64,000 nucleotides of DNA from Nitrosarchaeum sp. (GTDB lineage Archaea; Thermoproteota; Nitrososphaeria; Nitrososphaerales; Nitrosopumilaceae): NCBI GenBank assembly GCA_025699025.1, contig JAILWJ010000001.1:1-64000 (forward strand), given 5' to 3'. The position numbers were made by a program, and so were the translations under genes. Positions 15,417 through 24,076 of this stretch are shown here, piece by piece; position 1 is the first letter of the stretch; each line of letters begins with the position of its first letter. Below the pieces are notes generated by a model. It did no database searches. It had not been told where the DNA came from and saw only the letters and a program-made list of their open reading frames with translations.

Positions 15417-16114
15417 TTAAAAGAAAGAGACTGGGCCAGCACTTTCTAAACTCAAACTCCATGGCACAACTCATAGTCTCTGAGGCTCAGATCACCAAAA
15501 ATGACACCGTGTTTGAGCTAGGGACGGGCCTGGGAATCCTTACGCCGCTATTGTGCAAAAACGCAAAAAATGTTATTTCTGTTGATGCTGACAGGGAACT
15601 GTATCTAAAGGCAAAGTCAAGGTTTGGCAATGAGAATCTGACTTTAAGGTGTGGTGATGGATTTCAAAGCGATGACTCCTTTACAGTATTTGTTTCAAAC
15701 CTGCCTTACTCCAAAAGCAAGGACGCCATCGAGTGGCTGGCACAACAAAAGTTTTCCCATGGGATAATAATGGTGCAAAAAGAGTTTGCAGAAAAGCTCC
15801 TCTCACAGTCTTCCAAAGGCAGGAGGGCTGTAAACGTAATTGCAAACCATACTCTTGACATCCAAAAATTATCCAATGTAAACAAAAGCAACTTCAACCC
15901 GCCCCCAAAGGTGGACTCTGTGATCTTAAAAATTGTAAAAAAACGGACAATTGACAAAAAACTCGTAGATGCAATCAACAGTCTTTTTTCATACAGGAGA
16001 AAGACAATCCACAACATTCTCAAGCAGTTTGGAAAAGAAACGACACTTGACAAACGACTAGATGATCTTTCAGTAGACGAGATTGTGAGCCTTGCAAAAG
16101 AAATTCTTAAATGA
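15413..16114 (+). CDS. ksgA: Small-subunit rRNA adenine dimethyltransferase KsgA/Dim1
   Basis: KsgA dimethylates the two adenines in the 3' hairpin of 16S rRNA. The 233-residue protein has RLGQHFLNS, motif I FELGTGLGILT, and the catalytic NLPY in FVSNLPYSKSKDAIEWL, followed by GIIMVQKEFAEKL and NPPPKVDSVILKI. It is somewhat shorter than the roughly 260-residue average because the C-terminal domain is compact. Confidence 0.95.
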   Translation: MIKRKRLGQHFLNSNSMAQLIVSEAQITKNDTVFELGTGLGILTPLLCKNAKNVISVDADRELYLKAKSRFGNENLTLRCGDGFQSDDSFTVFVSNLPYSKSKDAIEWLAQQKFSHGIIMVQKEFAEKLLSQSSKGRRAVNVIANHTLDIQKLSNVNKSNFNPPPKVDSVILKIVKKRTIDKKLVDAINSLFSYRRKTIHNILKQFGKETTLDKRLDDLSVDEIVSLAKEILK

Positions 16115-16625
16115 CGAATATCCTCCCTCTGAGGACACTTTCTTTATTGCATCAAACATTGAAAACGAAAGGGGCTTTTCTGCACTGGATGTCGGAAGCG
16201 GCTCCGGATACCTTACCAAGATGCTTTCTGAGCAGTTCTCTTTTGTGGTGGGCACTGACATTAATCTTGATGTACTAAAAAACCAGACATACAAAACACC
16301 AAACATCATCTGCTGCAACGGCTCTGATGCAATACGATTTGAGTTTGACTTTGTAGTGTGCAATCTGCCTTACCTGGCAACTGATGAGATCTTGGATGTG
16401 GCAACAGATGGCGGGGCAGAAGGTTTTGAGATTCCAAAAAAGATACTTGACTCCGTTGTGGGGTGTATCAAAAAGGGAGGCAAGTTCGTCTTTGTCACCT
16501 CGTCTCTCTCAAACTATGAAAGACTCATCGACTACGCACAAAAGCTAGGTATGAGTGCAAAAATCATTGCAAAAAAGAGACTGTTCTTTGAGGAGCTAAT
16601 ACTAGTGGAAGCCAGAAAAAACTAG
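16092..16625 (+). CDS. HemK/PrmC-like N5-glutamine methyltransferase
   Basis: The 177-residue protein has NDEYPPSEDTFF at the start, the SAM loop ALDVGSGSGYLTKML and the substrate motif as CNLPYLA in place of NPPY. Archaeal relatives (Mtq2-like) methylate the GGQ glutamine of release factor aRF1. The start is TTG 16092, inside ksgA. A 23-bp overlap indicates coupling. Confidence 0.85.
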   Translation: MQKKFLNDEYPPSEDTFFIASNIENERGFSALDVGSGSGYLTKMLSEQFSFVVGTDINLDVLKNQTYKTPNIICCNGSDAIRFEFDFVVCNLPYLATDEILDVATDGGAEGFEIPKKILDSVVGCIKKGGKFVFVTSSLSNYERLIDYAQKLGMSAKIIAKKRLFFEELILVEARKN

Positions 16626-16628
16626 GTT

Positions 16629-17669
16629 TTATTTTCTTAGGTTCTGTTTTGCATGTGCAATTATCGCATCTGTCATTTGTGTGGTGCTTGCGTCTCCGCC
16701 AATGTCCCACGTGACTGTCTTTCCTTCGTTGATCACTTTTTCGGTTGCATCAAATATTGCGTTTCTGATGTCAGTCTCGCCTAGGTATTCTGCCATCCAT
16801 GCACCTGACAGGATGGTTGCAGTTGGATTTACTTTGTTTTGTCCTGCAAACTGGGGAGCACTGCCGTGTGCTGCCTCAAACATTGCAAAATCATCCCCCA
16901 TGTTTGCCGAATAAATCAATCCGATTGATCCGACCAGTCCTGAGGCCAGCTCTGAAATAATATCCATGAATAGATTGGTACTTACAAGAACTGCTCCGTT
17001 GAACTGAGCTGGTGCAACGACCATCTGCTGCGCCATGTTGTCTATGTATATCTCAGACAGCTCTACGTTGGTTCCATCTACTGCCCTTTGTGCCTCCTCC
17101 CAAAATATTCCGTCTGTCTGCTTGAGGATGTTTCTTTTTGTGATTGCGACCATCTTTTTTAACTCGTATCTTTCTGCCCATTTCATTGCAGAGTTCAAAA
17201 ACCTCCTGCATCCCTGCCTTGTTATTTTTCTGATTGCTATTGCCGCATCTTCTGTGATCTGGGCCTCAACTCCCGTATACAATCCCTCTGTTGCCTCTCT
17301 GAAACAGACGCAGTCTAGTTTTTTGTTTGGGGATAGTCTGTCATATGTTTTGGTAGGTCTTATGTTGGAGTATAGCTCAAATTTTTGGCGTAATGTTACT
17401 GCAACGCTTCTGGGTGCATTTGGAACTGGAATTGTGGTGGTTGGTCCCTTGAAGCATGCGTCTGATTCCTCTAAAATTCTGATTGTCTCATCTGGGATGT
17501 ATGACTTGTCTTTTCTTCCGTTTCTGTCCCACTGCTCCGAGCCTGCCTCGCAAAGAATGATCTCAGACTGGGCATTGCATTCTTTTAAAACTCTGAGCAT
17601 CGAGTCTACGACCTCGGGTCCGATACCGTCCCCCTTCATGATTGCAGCTTTTTTGCTCAAAACTGTCAA
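16629..17669 (-). CDS. Isocitrate/isopropylmalate dehydrogenase family enzyme
   Basis: The 346-residue beta-decarboxylating dehydrogenase has MKGDGIGPEVVDSML, the substrate region LRQKFELYSNIRPTKT, FREATEGLYTG, a catalytic-type KRNILKQTDG, the Mg-site region NLFMDIISELASGLVG and the NAD-binding AAHGSAPQFAGQNKVNPTATI. No leucine-pathway genes are nearby, so a TCA-cycle isocitrate dehydrogenase is the more likely role, but isopropylmalate or homoisocitrate are not excluded. The start is TTG 17669; the ATG at codon 11 would cut into the first strand. It converges with hemK three bases apart. Confidence 0.85.
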   Translation of the reverse strand: MTVLSKKAAIMKGDGIGPEVVDSMLRVLKECNAQSEIILCEAGSEQWDRNGRKDKSYIPDETIRILEESDACFKGPTTTIPVPNAPRSVAVTLRQKFELYSNIRPTKTYDRLSPNKKLDCVCFREATEGLYTGVEAQITEDAAIAIRKITRQGCRRFLNSAMKWAERYELKKMVAITKRNILKQTDGIFWEEAQRAVDGTNVELSEIYIDNMAQQMVVAPAQFNGAVLVSTNLFMDIISELASGLVGSIGLIYSANMGDDFAMFEAAHGSAPQFAGQNKVNPTATILSGAWMAEYLGETDIRNAIFDATEKVINEGKTVTWDIGGDASTTQMTDAIIAHAKQNLRK

Positions 17670-17767
17670 AAATTGAGGTGATTATTATTTAATCCTACCT
17701 TGACTTTGCACCACTATGTATTTTCTATAGAGATGATTTATAGAGATGATCTGAGAAAACTTGTAAA

Positions 17768-18514
17768 ATGATAATTGTGCAAATCTCAGATCTTCATGTT
17801 GGTTCCCAGTTTCTCCAGGAAAAGTTTGATGTTCTAGTTGATGAAGTCAACCAGATTAATCCTGATGCAATCGTTGTAACTGGCGATCTTACAAATGAGG
17901 GGTTGATGAAAGAATACGAGCAATGCAAATCTCTCCTGACTCGATTCAACACAAAAAAAATTATTACAATTAGCGGAAACCATGACTATAGAAACACTGG
18001 CTATCTTCTCTTCAAAAAGTTCTTTCCATTTGAGACGATAAATGAACTGGATGAAAATGTTGTCTTGGTGACATTGGGCACTGCCAGACCTGACAGAAAC
18101 GAGGGCGAAGTAGGATACAGGCAAAACCTCTGGCTTGATAGGACCATGAAAAAGTACAAAGACTGGGTAAAGATTCTTGCAATGCATCACCACCTGGTTG
18201 CAATACCTGACACTGGCTCTGATCAACTGACTGTTGTTGATGCTGGAGACATCTTGAGAACCATCATGACCAACCATGTTGATCTTGTCCTGTGCGGACA
18301 CAAACACAGGCCATGGATCTGGAACTTTGGCAAGCCGATGGTTGTCAATGCCGGAACTGCAACCTCTGAAAGGGTACGCGGTCTCTTTGAAAATACCTAC
18401 AACATCATCACCATCTCAGGCAAAACGGTTCACGTCGAACTCAAGGTTGTAGGGGGAAGACGAATCCCGCTTGAAGAGATTGTGAGCAAATACAGTCAGT
18501 ACGGCGAAGAGTGA
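17768..18514 (+). CDS. Calcineurin-like metallophosphoesterase
   Basis: The 248-residue protein carries all five metal motifs: ISDLHVG, VVTGDLTNEG, ISGNHDYRN, AMHHHLV and CGHKHRPW. The pattern and length resemble the cAMP phosphodiesterase/DHH-type Icc branch. No transport signal, so it acts in the cytosol. The substrate is not known. Confidence 0.88.
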   Translation: MIIVQISDLHVGSQFLQEKFDVLVDEVNQINPDAIVVTGDLTNEGLMKEYEQCKSLLTRFNTKKIITISGNHDYRNTGYLLFKKFFPFETINELDENVVLVTLGTARPDRNEGEVGYRQNLWLDRTMKKYKDWVKILAMHHHLVAIPDTGSDQLTVVDAGDILRTIMTNHVDLVLCGHKHRPWIWNFGKPMVVNAGTATSERVRGLFENTYNIITISGKTVHVELKVVGGRRIPLEEIVSKYSQYGEE

Positions 18515-18546
18515 ATTTATTTACAGATTAATTCAAGGCACTTTGT

Positions 18547-18633
18547 GCGGGGATCGCCTAGCTTGGTAGGGCGTGGGATTGCTAATCCCATGTCAGCAAT
18601 GACTCGTGGGTTCAAATCCCTCTCCCCGCGCCA
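18547..18633 (+). tRNA. tRNA-Ser (GCU)
   Basis: The acceptor stem GCGGGGA pairs with TCCCCGC (18623-18629), with discriminator G and an encoded CCA (18631-18633). The anticodon stem GGGAT/ATCCC holds the loop with anticodon GCT. A long variable arm (about TGTCAGCAATGACTCG) marks a type II tRNA, and GGTTCAAATCC is the T-loop. All agree with tRNA-Ser reading AGC/AGU. Confidence 0.95.
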
Positions 18634-18675
18634 TTGAAAAATTAAACTTAATAGTGTGATTTAGGCATCAAACTC

Positions 18676-18837
18676 ATGGGACGGAGAAAAACGCAAAAAA
18701 TAATCCGCACTGGTCCAAAAAACGCAACAACTGGAATGTGTCCCGTTTGTAAAACCATAGGCAAGGTATTTCTTCTTGGCCCGCCTGGGCAGGAGAGGGG
18801 AAAATGCGAGAAATGTCGCCAAGAATTTGAGTTATAG
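18676..18837 (+). CDS. Small zinc-ribbon protein
   Basis: The 53-residue protein begins MGRRKTQKIIRTGPKNATTG and carries two CxxC knuckles (MCPVCKT and KCEKCRQEF) 19 residues apart. The basic N-terminus and single zinc ribbon suggest nucleic-acid or ribosome/polymerase binding. An AT-rich TATA-like stretch lies between the tRNA and the ATG. I do not recognise a named family. Confidence 0.7.
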   Translation: MGRRKTQKIIRTGPKNATTGMCPVCKTIGKVFLLGPPGQERGKCEKCRQEFEL

Positions 18838-18910
18838 TGCAAAAAGCTTACGAGCCTATCAACAAATTTACCCATAACTTTTTAAGACAATTTTTTGATG
18901 ATACATAATC

Positions 18911-19081
18911 ATGAGTTCCGAAGCTGAAACAATCTACGAGCGCGTAGCAAAACTTGAAGATGAAATTGCCTTGCTTAGAAGCGAAGTTGATATCTTAAAG
19001 AGAGCATTAAGAAACAGAATTGCCAGACACGAGATATCTATGATTAAGAAAGGACAGGATATTAGTTCTATTATTGATTAG
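18911..19081 (+). CDS. Small coiled-coil protein
   Basis: The 56-residue protein MSSEAETIYERVAKLEDEIA continues with LLRSEVDILKRALRNRIARH, an almost unbroken heptad pattern, and ends in a short polar tail. It probably dimerises. The stop overlaps the end of the convergent gene by four bases. Function unknown. Confidence 0.65.
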   Translation: MSSEAETIYERVAKLEDEIALLRSEVDILKRALRNRIARHEISMIKKGQDISSIID

Positions 19082-19896
19082 TCTTTTGTCTTTATACTTC
19101 TGATCAATTCCAAAATAAAATCGACATCTTCTGCGTTTGGATTTATCTCCAGATATTTGTTCAGATACTCCAAAGCAATATCTGAACGCAGCATTCTCTC
19201 TTCCAATATTCCTTTGTCTCTAATGTCTTCTGGCGAGTTTGGCTCTATTGCCAATACCATGTCTGTACATCTTAGCGCCTTATCATACACAAACGACTGG
19301 ATGTAAGAGTTTTTCAAATTTCGAGTCATTCTCACCAGGACCTGCTCTGGCTCCATGTCGTCAAGAAAGTCTGGCTGAAATTCCAATTCTCCGCCAAAAT
19401 TTTCATCCAAGATGTCTTGCAGATCATCCACATCAAGCAGGCTTCCGTCATTGAACGGATCCAGAATCATCTCCTCGTTGTATTTTACCAGTACATGTCC
19501 AGGGAAGCCCACCATCTTGAGATCCAGACCTATGAATTTTGCAATCTCTACATACAAGATTGACATTGTGATTGGCAGTCCTGATTTTTTGTCAATCACT
19601 TCGTTTAGGAAATTGTTTTTTGGATTATAGTAATCATCATCGTCTCCTCTGAAACCCAGATTCTCAAAGAGATGCTCATTTAACATGGAGATCAGGTATG
19701 TAGGATTTTTCACATCATTGATTGACTCCTTTAGCGACATGCCAATTCGGCTGATCTTCTGAATGTAGGACTCTATGTTTAGATCAGGATACTCTAAGAG
19801 CTGAGCAAATTTCAGGCATTTCTCAACAAGGTTGAAGTTTGGGTTTCTTACAAATGATATCCATTCTGCAACGTATGGATCAAATTTTTCTTGCAA
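19078..19896 (-). CDS. SirB1-family transglutaminase-like/TPR protein
   Basis: The 272-residue protein has the SirB1 core: NEHLFENLGFRGDDDDYYNPKNNFLNEVI, KKSGLPITMSILYVEIAK, VGFPGHVLVKY and ILDPFNDGSLL, followed by a C-terminal tetratricopeptide-like helix region (RNLKNSYIQSFVYDKALRC). SirB1 proteins usually lack a working transglutaminase cysteine. The TTG start at 19896 lies three bases after the stop of the upstream gene, so the two form an operon. Confidence 0.82.
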   Translation of the reverse strand: MQEKFDPYVAEWISFVRNPNFNLVEKCLKFAQLLEYPDLNIESYIQKISRIGMSLKESINDVKNPTYLISMLNEHLFENLGFRGDDDDYYNPKNNFLNEVIDKKSGLPITMSILYVEIAKFIGLDLKMVGFPGHVLVKYNEEMILDPFNDGSLLDVDDLQDILDENFGGELEFQPDFLDDMEPEQVLVRMTRNLKNSYIQSFVYDKALRCTDMVLAIEPNSPEDIRDKGILEERMLRSDIALEYLNKYLEINPNAEDVDFILELIRSIKTKD

Positions 19897-19899
19897 TTG

Positions 19900-21093
19900 T
19901 TACTGACTGGTCCTTTTTAGGTATAATTGCGGATCTTTTAACTCTCTTGTGTTTGGCGGGTTTTCAATCATGCTTTTGAATGCCTTCTGCCCCATCTTCT
20001 CATAGACTGTCTTTGTAAAGTCCTTGCCCATGCTCTTTCTGACCTGGTATGATGAGAAATCCGTGCCCATGTATGTGGCAAGATAGTTTTGAAAGTCCTT
20101 GTCATCTCTTAGGATGTTTTCAATGGCAAACGCTGCCATGCCCTCCATTGTTGTAAATGCGGCATGATGTGTCTGTATTGGGGTCAGCCATCTCTTGTAA
20201 ATGTCGCCTAGGCCTAGAATTGATTCGGATATCTTTGGGTCTATCTCAACATGAGTAAATGTCATGACGTCAGGCCCAATCTGCTCGATTAGGAAATGAT
20301 CCGGGTTTAAAAAGAAAAACAGGTTTGCCTTTTTTGCAAATGGAAAATCATCAGGTACGGCTTGCAGCTGCAAATACTCTGAGAGTTTGTTTATCGTCTC
20401 GCTTTCCAATGAAAGAATGATTTTGGCAAGCTCCTCGTTTATCTTGTTTACACTGGTTGCGGCATTCTTGTTTATTTCATGTAGGTTCTGTTGAGCAGAA
20501 TGAATCAACTCTTCTAAAACCGTCATCTTTACTGCTCCCAAGTATCCTGAATTGACGTTTTCAAATCTTGCATCGTATGGCTCGCCTTGCTTGTGCAAAA
20601 TGATCTGCGGGTATCTTGACAGGATGAACTTGTTCAAGTAAATCACACCATCCAAATAATCTCCATACGTTGTAGATATCTTTGAGATGTACTGGATAGC
20701 ATATGTGGAGTATACGAGATACTTTGCAGTGTCTTTTTTCATCAGCGCTGCAATTGACTTGTGATCCTCATCTGCAACTGCCATGAACAATTCGCTTACA
20801 AACTCTCTTGATGCCTCATCTGAGAACACCTTGTCTCCCTTTAGTTTTTTTAGATCCTTGAGCTCTGGAAACTCTATCTTGACTTGGGGGATTCTTATTC
20901 CCAAAAATTCCTCGACTTTTTGCTTGAGTGGTGGTAATACACGTTCAGTTATGCTCTCTATCTCTTCAAATTTTACCTTGGATTGGAGATCCTCGTCTGC
21001 TTTTTGAGCAAGTTGCCTGATCTCTTTTTCCTCGTTGATCTCAACTGACAGCTGGCCAAACAGTGCCTCTGCAAACTCGTCAAACTCGCTCAT
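19900..21093 (-). CDS. Unknown helical protein with LEELIHSAQ motif
   Basis: This 397-residue protein is acidic and mainly helical, with no signal peptide or membrane segment. One conserved-looking stretch, KMTVLEELIHSAQQNLHEIN, resembles a zinc-protease helix in which the first His of HExxH is replaced by Glu; HVEIDPKISES and TPIQTHHAAFTTMEGMAAF supply further His and Glu residues. Activity cannot be claimed. It is co-transcribed with the SirB1-like gene. Confidence 0.7.
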   Translation of the reverse strand: MSEFDEFAEALFGQLSVEINEEKEIRQLAQKADEDLQSKVKFEEIESITERVLPPLKQKVEEFLGIRIPQVKIEFPELKDLKKLKGDKVFSDEASREFVSELFMAVADEDHKSIAALMKKDTAKYLVYSTYAIQYISKISTTYGDYLDGVIYLNKFILSRYPQIILHKQGEPYDARFENVNSGYLGAVKMTVLEELIHSAQQNLHEINKNAATSVNKINEELAKIILSLESETINKLSEYLQLQAVPDDFPFAKKANLFFFLNPDHFLIEQIGPDVMTFTHVEIDPKISESILGLGDIYKRWLTPIQTHHAAFTTMEGMAAFAIENILRDDKDFQNYLATYMGTDFSSYQVRKSMGKDFTKTVYEKMGQKAFKSMIENPPNTRELKDPQLYLKRTSQ

Positions 21094-21185
21094 TTTGAAT
21101 CAATCCCTTCGTACTACATTTAACATTATCTTGGCTCCGTGTCTGAAACAAATTATTAACTGAAAATCATCCACCAACATTCAGA

Positions 21186-22055
21186 ATGCACGAGTTTAGC
21201 CTTGGTTTTTTAAGATGTGTCAGATGTACTTCAAAGCTTTGGGTGGACATCTTTTGTCAAGACAGTGAGATCACTGAAGGGATGCTGGAATGCAAAGGAT
21301 GCGGTCTGAATTTTCCCATCATTGACGCCGTCCCGATAATTTGGGATGATTTTTCAAAATACTTGTCGTCTAGAATAACCCTTGGCGGAAAGTTGTTTCG
21401 TTTGGCATCTACTGGTAGGATGAAAAAATTTGTCAAAGATTCCCTCTCAAAATCAGTTAGGGGAGATGATCAAACTGCACTTGAGAAAAGGTGGAGTGAA
21501 ATCTATCAAAGGAGTAAAAATTCCAAATTCTACGTTATGATCAAAAGTAAACTGCGACAAATCCCTCCATCTGAGTTGGCAGTTGAGTATGGTTGCTCCA
21601 TTGGCTTGATGTCTGATTTTTTGGCGCGCCATAACAAAACTGTGTTTGGAATAGACAAGTCATACAGTGCAATCCAAATTGCAAAAAAATTACCCAAGAA
21701 GAATCTGGACTTTGTTGTTGCAGATTCTCTTTCTCCACTTTTTGGAGATCAAAAATTTAATGTTGTTTTAGCGTTAAATGTACTGGAGTTAATTGAACCT
21801 CTTGATTTACTGGAGCATGTTTCAAAACAAATCTCAAAAGGCTATCTTGTAATTTCTGATCCGTATGACTTTGACCGGGGAAAAAATTCTGTCAAAAAAT
21901 CATTTGATGAAAAATCACTAAGAAAAAATCTTTATGATTTGGGTTTCTCCATATCAAACAAAACGCAAAAGCCATCATACATCCCATGGACCTTGAATCT
22001 GAATTCCCGCTGTACGTTAAACTACAAGGTGGATCTGGTAGTTGCAAAAAAATAA
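21186..22055 (+). CDS. SAM-dependent methyltransferase with N-terminal zinc ribbon
   Basis: The 289-residue protein starts with a Trm112-like ribbon (FLRCVRCTSKLW, MLECKGCGLNFPIIDAVPII), then a class I methyltransferase core with motif I as LAVEYGCSIGLMSDFL, acidic loop FGIDKS, DFVVADSLSPLF and LALNVLELIEP. The zinc-ribbon plus methyltransferase order is common in enzymes acting on small molecules or lipids. Substrate unknown. Confidence 0.8.
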   Translation: MHEFSLGFLRCVRCTSKLWVDIFCQDSEITEGMLECKGCGLNFPIIDAVPIIWDDFSKYLSSRITLGGKLFRLASTGRMKKFVKDSLSKSVRGDDQTALEKRWSEIYQRSKNSKFYVMIKSKLRQIPPSELAVEYGCSIGLMSDFLARHNKTVFGIDKSYSAIQIAKKLPKKNLDFVVADSLSPLFGDQKFNVVLALNVLELIEPLDLLEHVSKQISKGYLVISDPYDFDRGKNSVKKSFDEKSLRKNLYDLGFSISNKTQKPSYIPWTLNLNSRCTLNYKVDLVVAKK

Positions 22056-22166
22056 TTCCATGCACTTACAAAATCTACGCTTTACAGCGTTCTAAACTCT
22101 GATTTTTGATTCTTATGCAGGTTATTTTGAACAACTGATTTATTCTGTATGCATTATACAATTTTG

Positions 22167-22529
22167 ATGAATTTTGAAAAATTTTGCTCTCAAATACTAG
22201 AGTCCAGCCCCGATATACGATTTGCAACCGTATATGATGAATGGGGAGTTCGACTTGCTGGGGGTATTAGAGATGGAGTGCAAAATCTCCTATCTGCGCA
22301 TGCAGAAAAAGAGCTGGTCAGCCTTTCAGTGATGGACTGGAAAGCAAGAAAGGAAATGTCAAAGTGGCTTGGCAAGACAATCTATACTCTGGGTGAATAT
22401 GAAAAGGTAAAACGATTCTCATTTTATCTGGGCGAAGATAATCTGCTACTGGTGAGTGCTGAAAAGAATGCGGACACAAATCAAGTGGTAGAACAGGTGA
22501 TCAAACTATACTATCAAAATCTCAAATGA
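22167..22529 (+). CDS. Small conserved thaumarchaeal-type protein
   Basis: The protein of 120 residues reads MNFEKFCSQILESSPDIRFA, then VYDEWGVRLAGGIRDG and RFSFYLGEDNLLLVSAEKNA. Alternating strands and helices suggest a small alpha/beta fold such as roadblock/longin, but that is a guess. An ATG at 22149 is also in frame; I prefer 22167 because ATTTATTC (22138-22145) is then correctly placed as a TATA box. Confidence 0.65.
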   Translation: MNFEKFCSQILESSPDIRFATVYDEWGVRLAGGIRDGVQNLLSAHAEKELVSLSVMDWKARKEMSKWLGKTIYTLGEYEKVKRFSFYLGEDNLLLVSAEKNADTNQVVEQVIKLYYQNLK

Positions 22530-22589
22530 TGTTTCTGATGTTTGATTTTTTATAATATGGTTATATATCATAATTTTTAACGGTTACCA

Positions 22590-23057
22590 ATGTACAAAAC
22601 AATTCTTGTCCCTCATGCAGGAACCAAAGCAGGTGATGAATCACTAAGGCATGCCATTTACCTTGCAGGATCTTCAGGCAAGATAATTTTACTGCATGTG
22701 GTAGAAGAGATTCAACGCCCTCCGACTTTTGCACTGTCTTCTTCTGAGCAACGCAAGATACTCAACTCTATACGCTCTGCAAACGAGTCCCTTAGACAAG
22801 ATATGGAAAAAGTAATACAAGAAAAAGTCGAGATGTGCAGAAAGTCAAAAGTTCCGTTTGAATCATTTGTAGTCATCGGCTCACCCGCTGATGAAATTTT
22901 AAAGATTGTAAAAAATAAGAAGGTGGACATCATTGTAATGGCCAAACGCAGAAAACTCAAAGGCGTCAAAAAGCTGCTGGGCATGGGCAGTGTCTCAAGA
23001 AAGATAGCCGAGAACGTGTCTTGCCCCGTCCTTCTAATTGATATTGAGAAACCTTGA
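22590..23057 (+). CDS. Universal stress protein (UspA family)
   Basis: The 155-residue protein begins YKTILVPHAGTKAGDESLRHA and ends with the nucleotide-binding signature GMGSVSRKIAENVSCPVLLI, preceded by VDIIVMAKRR. It is a single Usp domain and probably binds ATP. TATA-like TATAATATG precedes the gene. Usp proteins accompany stress and transport functions; no partner is evident. Confidence 0.92.
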   Translation: MYKTILVPHAGTKAGDESLRHAIYLAGSSGKIILLHVVEEIQRPPTFALSSSEQRKILNSIRSANESLRQDMEKVIQEKVEMCRKSKVPFESFVVIGSPADEILKIVKNKKVDIIVMAKRRKLKGVKKLLGMGSVSRKIAENVSCPVLLIDIEKP

Positions 23058-23184
23058 CCTGAAACAATCCCTTGGACTAGCATTGGAACTGTCTCTGTCC
23101 TAAAAATTAGCTCAAATAATTAGAGTTATTATTATTTTCATTAAACCAAACATCACTTAAGAGATGTCTGTCTAATCCGGTACG

Positions 23185-23997
23185 TTGGCTCGAAAATACA
23201 CACCAACTATTTCCTACAGACTAAAAGAAATCCCCATCAAAGAAATCAAGGTCTGGAAAGAAGCTCAGGCACGAAATCTGGATCGTGAAGGCATATCCGA
23301 GCTTGCAAAATCCATCAAAAATGAGGGGTTGTTGAATCCTCCTTTGGTGCAAAAGCAAGACAAAAAGACGTATCTTCTAATGTCTGGTCAGAGAAGGCTG
23401 GCTGCCCTGAAAAGACTGGGCGCAAAAAAGGTGCCAGTTCACATTATCTCTAAAAAAACAGAATATGATCTTGAAAACGCAAAGGCTGCATCGGTTGTAG
23501 AAAATATTCATAGAAAAGACATGAACCACAAGGACATTGCTGATGCGTGCAAGTTTCTGACAGAACAGGTTGGCAAATCTGTTGCTGCAAAGTCTATGGG
23601 TATGTCTCCTGCCACATTGAACAAGTATCTTGGATTTGCTGGTGTTCCTGACAGACTCAAGTCATTTGTACCCTCTATGATCTCAAGGGATGAAGTTACA
23701 AAATTGTATCTGATTGTACCAAACATCCAAAAGGCAGAAAAAATAATCCAGAACATCTCCAAGTTAGACTCTCCACTGAGAAAAAAATATCTTACTGCAC
23801 TCTCTCAATCTCCAAAGTCCTCCCATCAAAAGCTCTTAAAGCGCGCAAAATCATTTCGCATAAAGCAAAACATTTCGCTAAAACTAGCAAAGACACACGC
23901 AAAAAGACTCTCAAGCATCTCAAACAAGTATGATCTGACTCCTGATGAGATGGCTGGTAAAATAATATCTGATTATCTAAAGCGCAAAAAACGTTAG
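23185..23997 (+). CDS. ParB-like DNA-binding protein
   Basis: The 270-residue protein has the ParB N-terminal domain (IPIKEIKVWKEAQAR, ELAKSIKNEGLLNPPLVQK, YLLMSGQRRLAALKRLGAKKVPVHII), then VVENIHRKDMNHKDIA and an HTH (GKSVAAKSMGMSPATLNKYLG), and a basic C-terminus (SDYLKRKKR). The start is TTG 23185. No parA-like gene or clear parS cluster is next to it. It may act in chromosome organisation or as a regulator. Confidence 0.85.
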   Translation: MARKYTPTISYRLKEIPIKEIKVWKEAQARNLDREGISELAKSIKNEGLLNPPLVQKQDKKTYLLMSGQRRLAALKRLGAKKVPVHIISKKTEYDLENAKAASVVENIHRKDMNHKDIADACKFLTEQVGKSVAAKSMGMSPATLNKYLGFAGVPDRLKSFVPSMISRDEVTKLYLIVPNIQKAEKIIQNISKLDSPLRKKYLTALSQSPKSSHQKLLKRAKSFRIKQNISLKLAKTHAKRLSSISNKYDLTPDEMAGKIISDYLKRKKR

Positions 23998-24076
23998 TTC
24001 TACTCTATATCGTATGAACTGATTTCTAAAAGTATGTGCAAATTACATCTTCAATTTGACAGTTAAAATATTTGGG

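Noticed and set aside
17035-17676. 213-codon plus-strand frame
   Set aside because: It is antisense to the isocitrate/isopropylmalate dehydrogenase gene, which has clear motifs.
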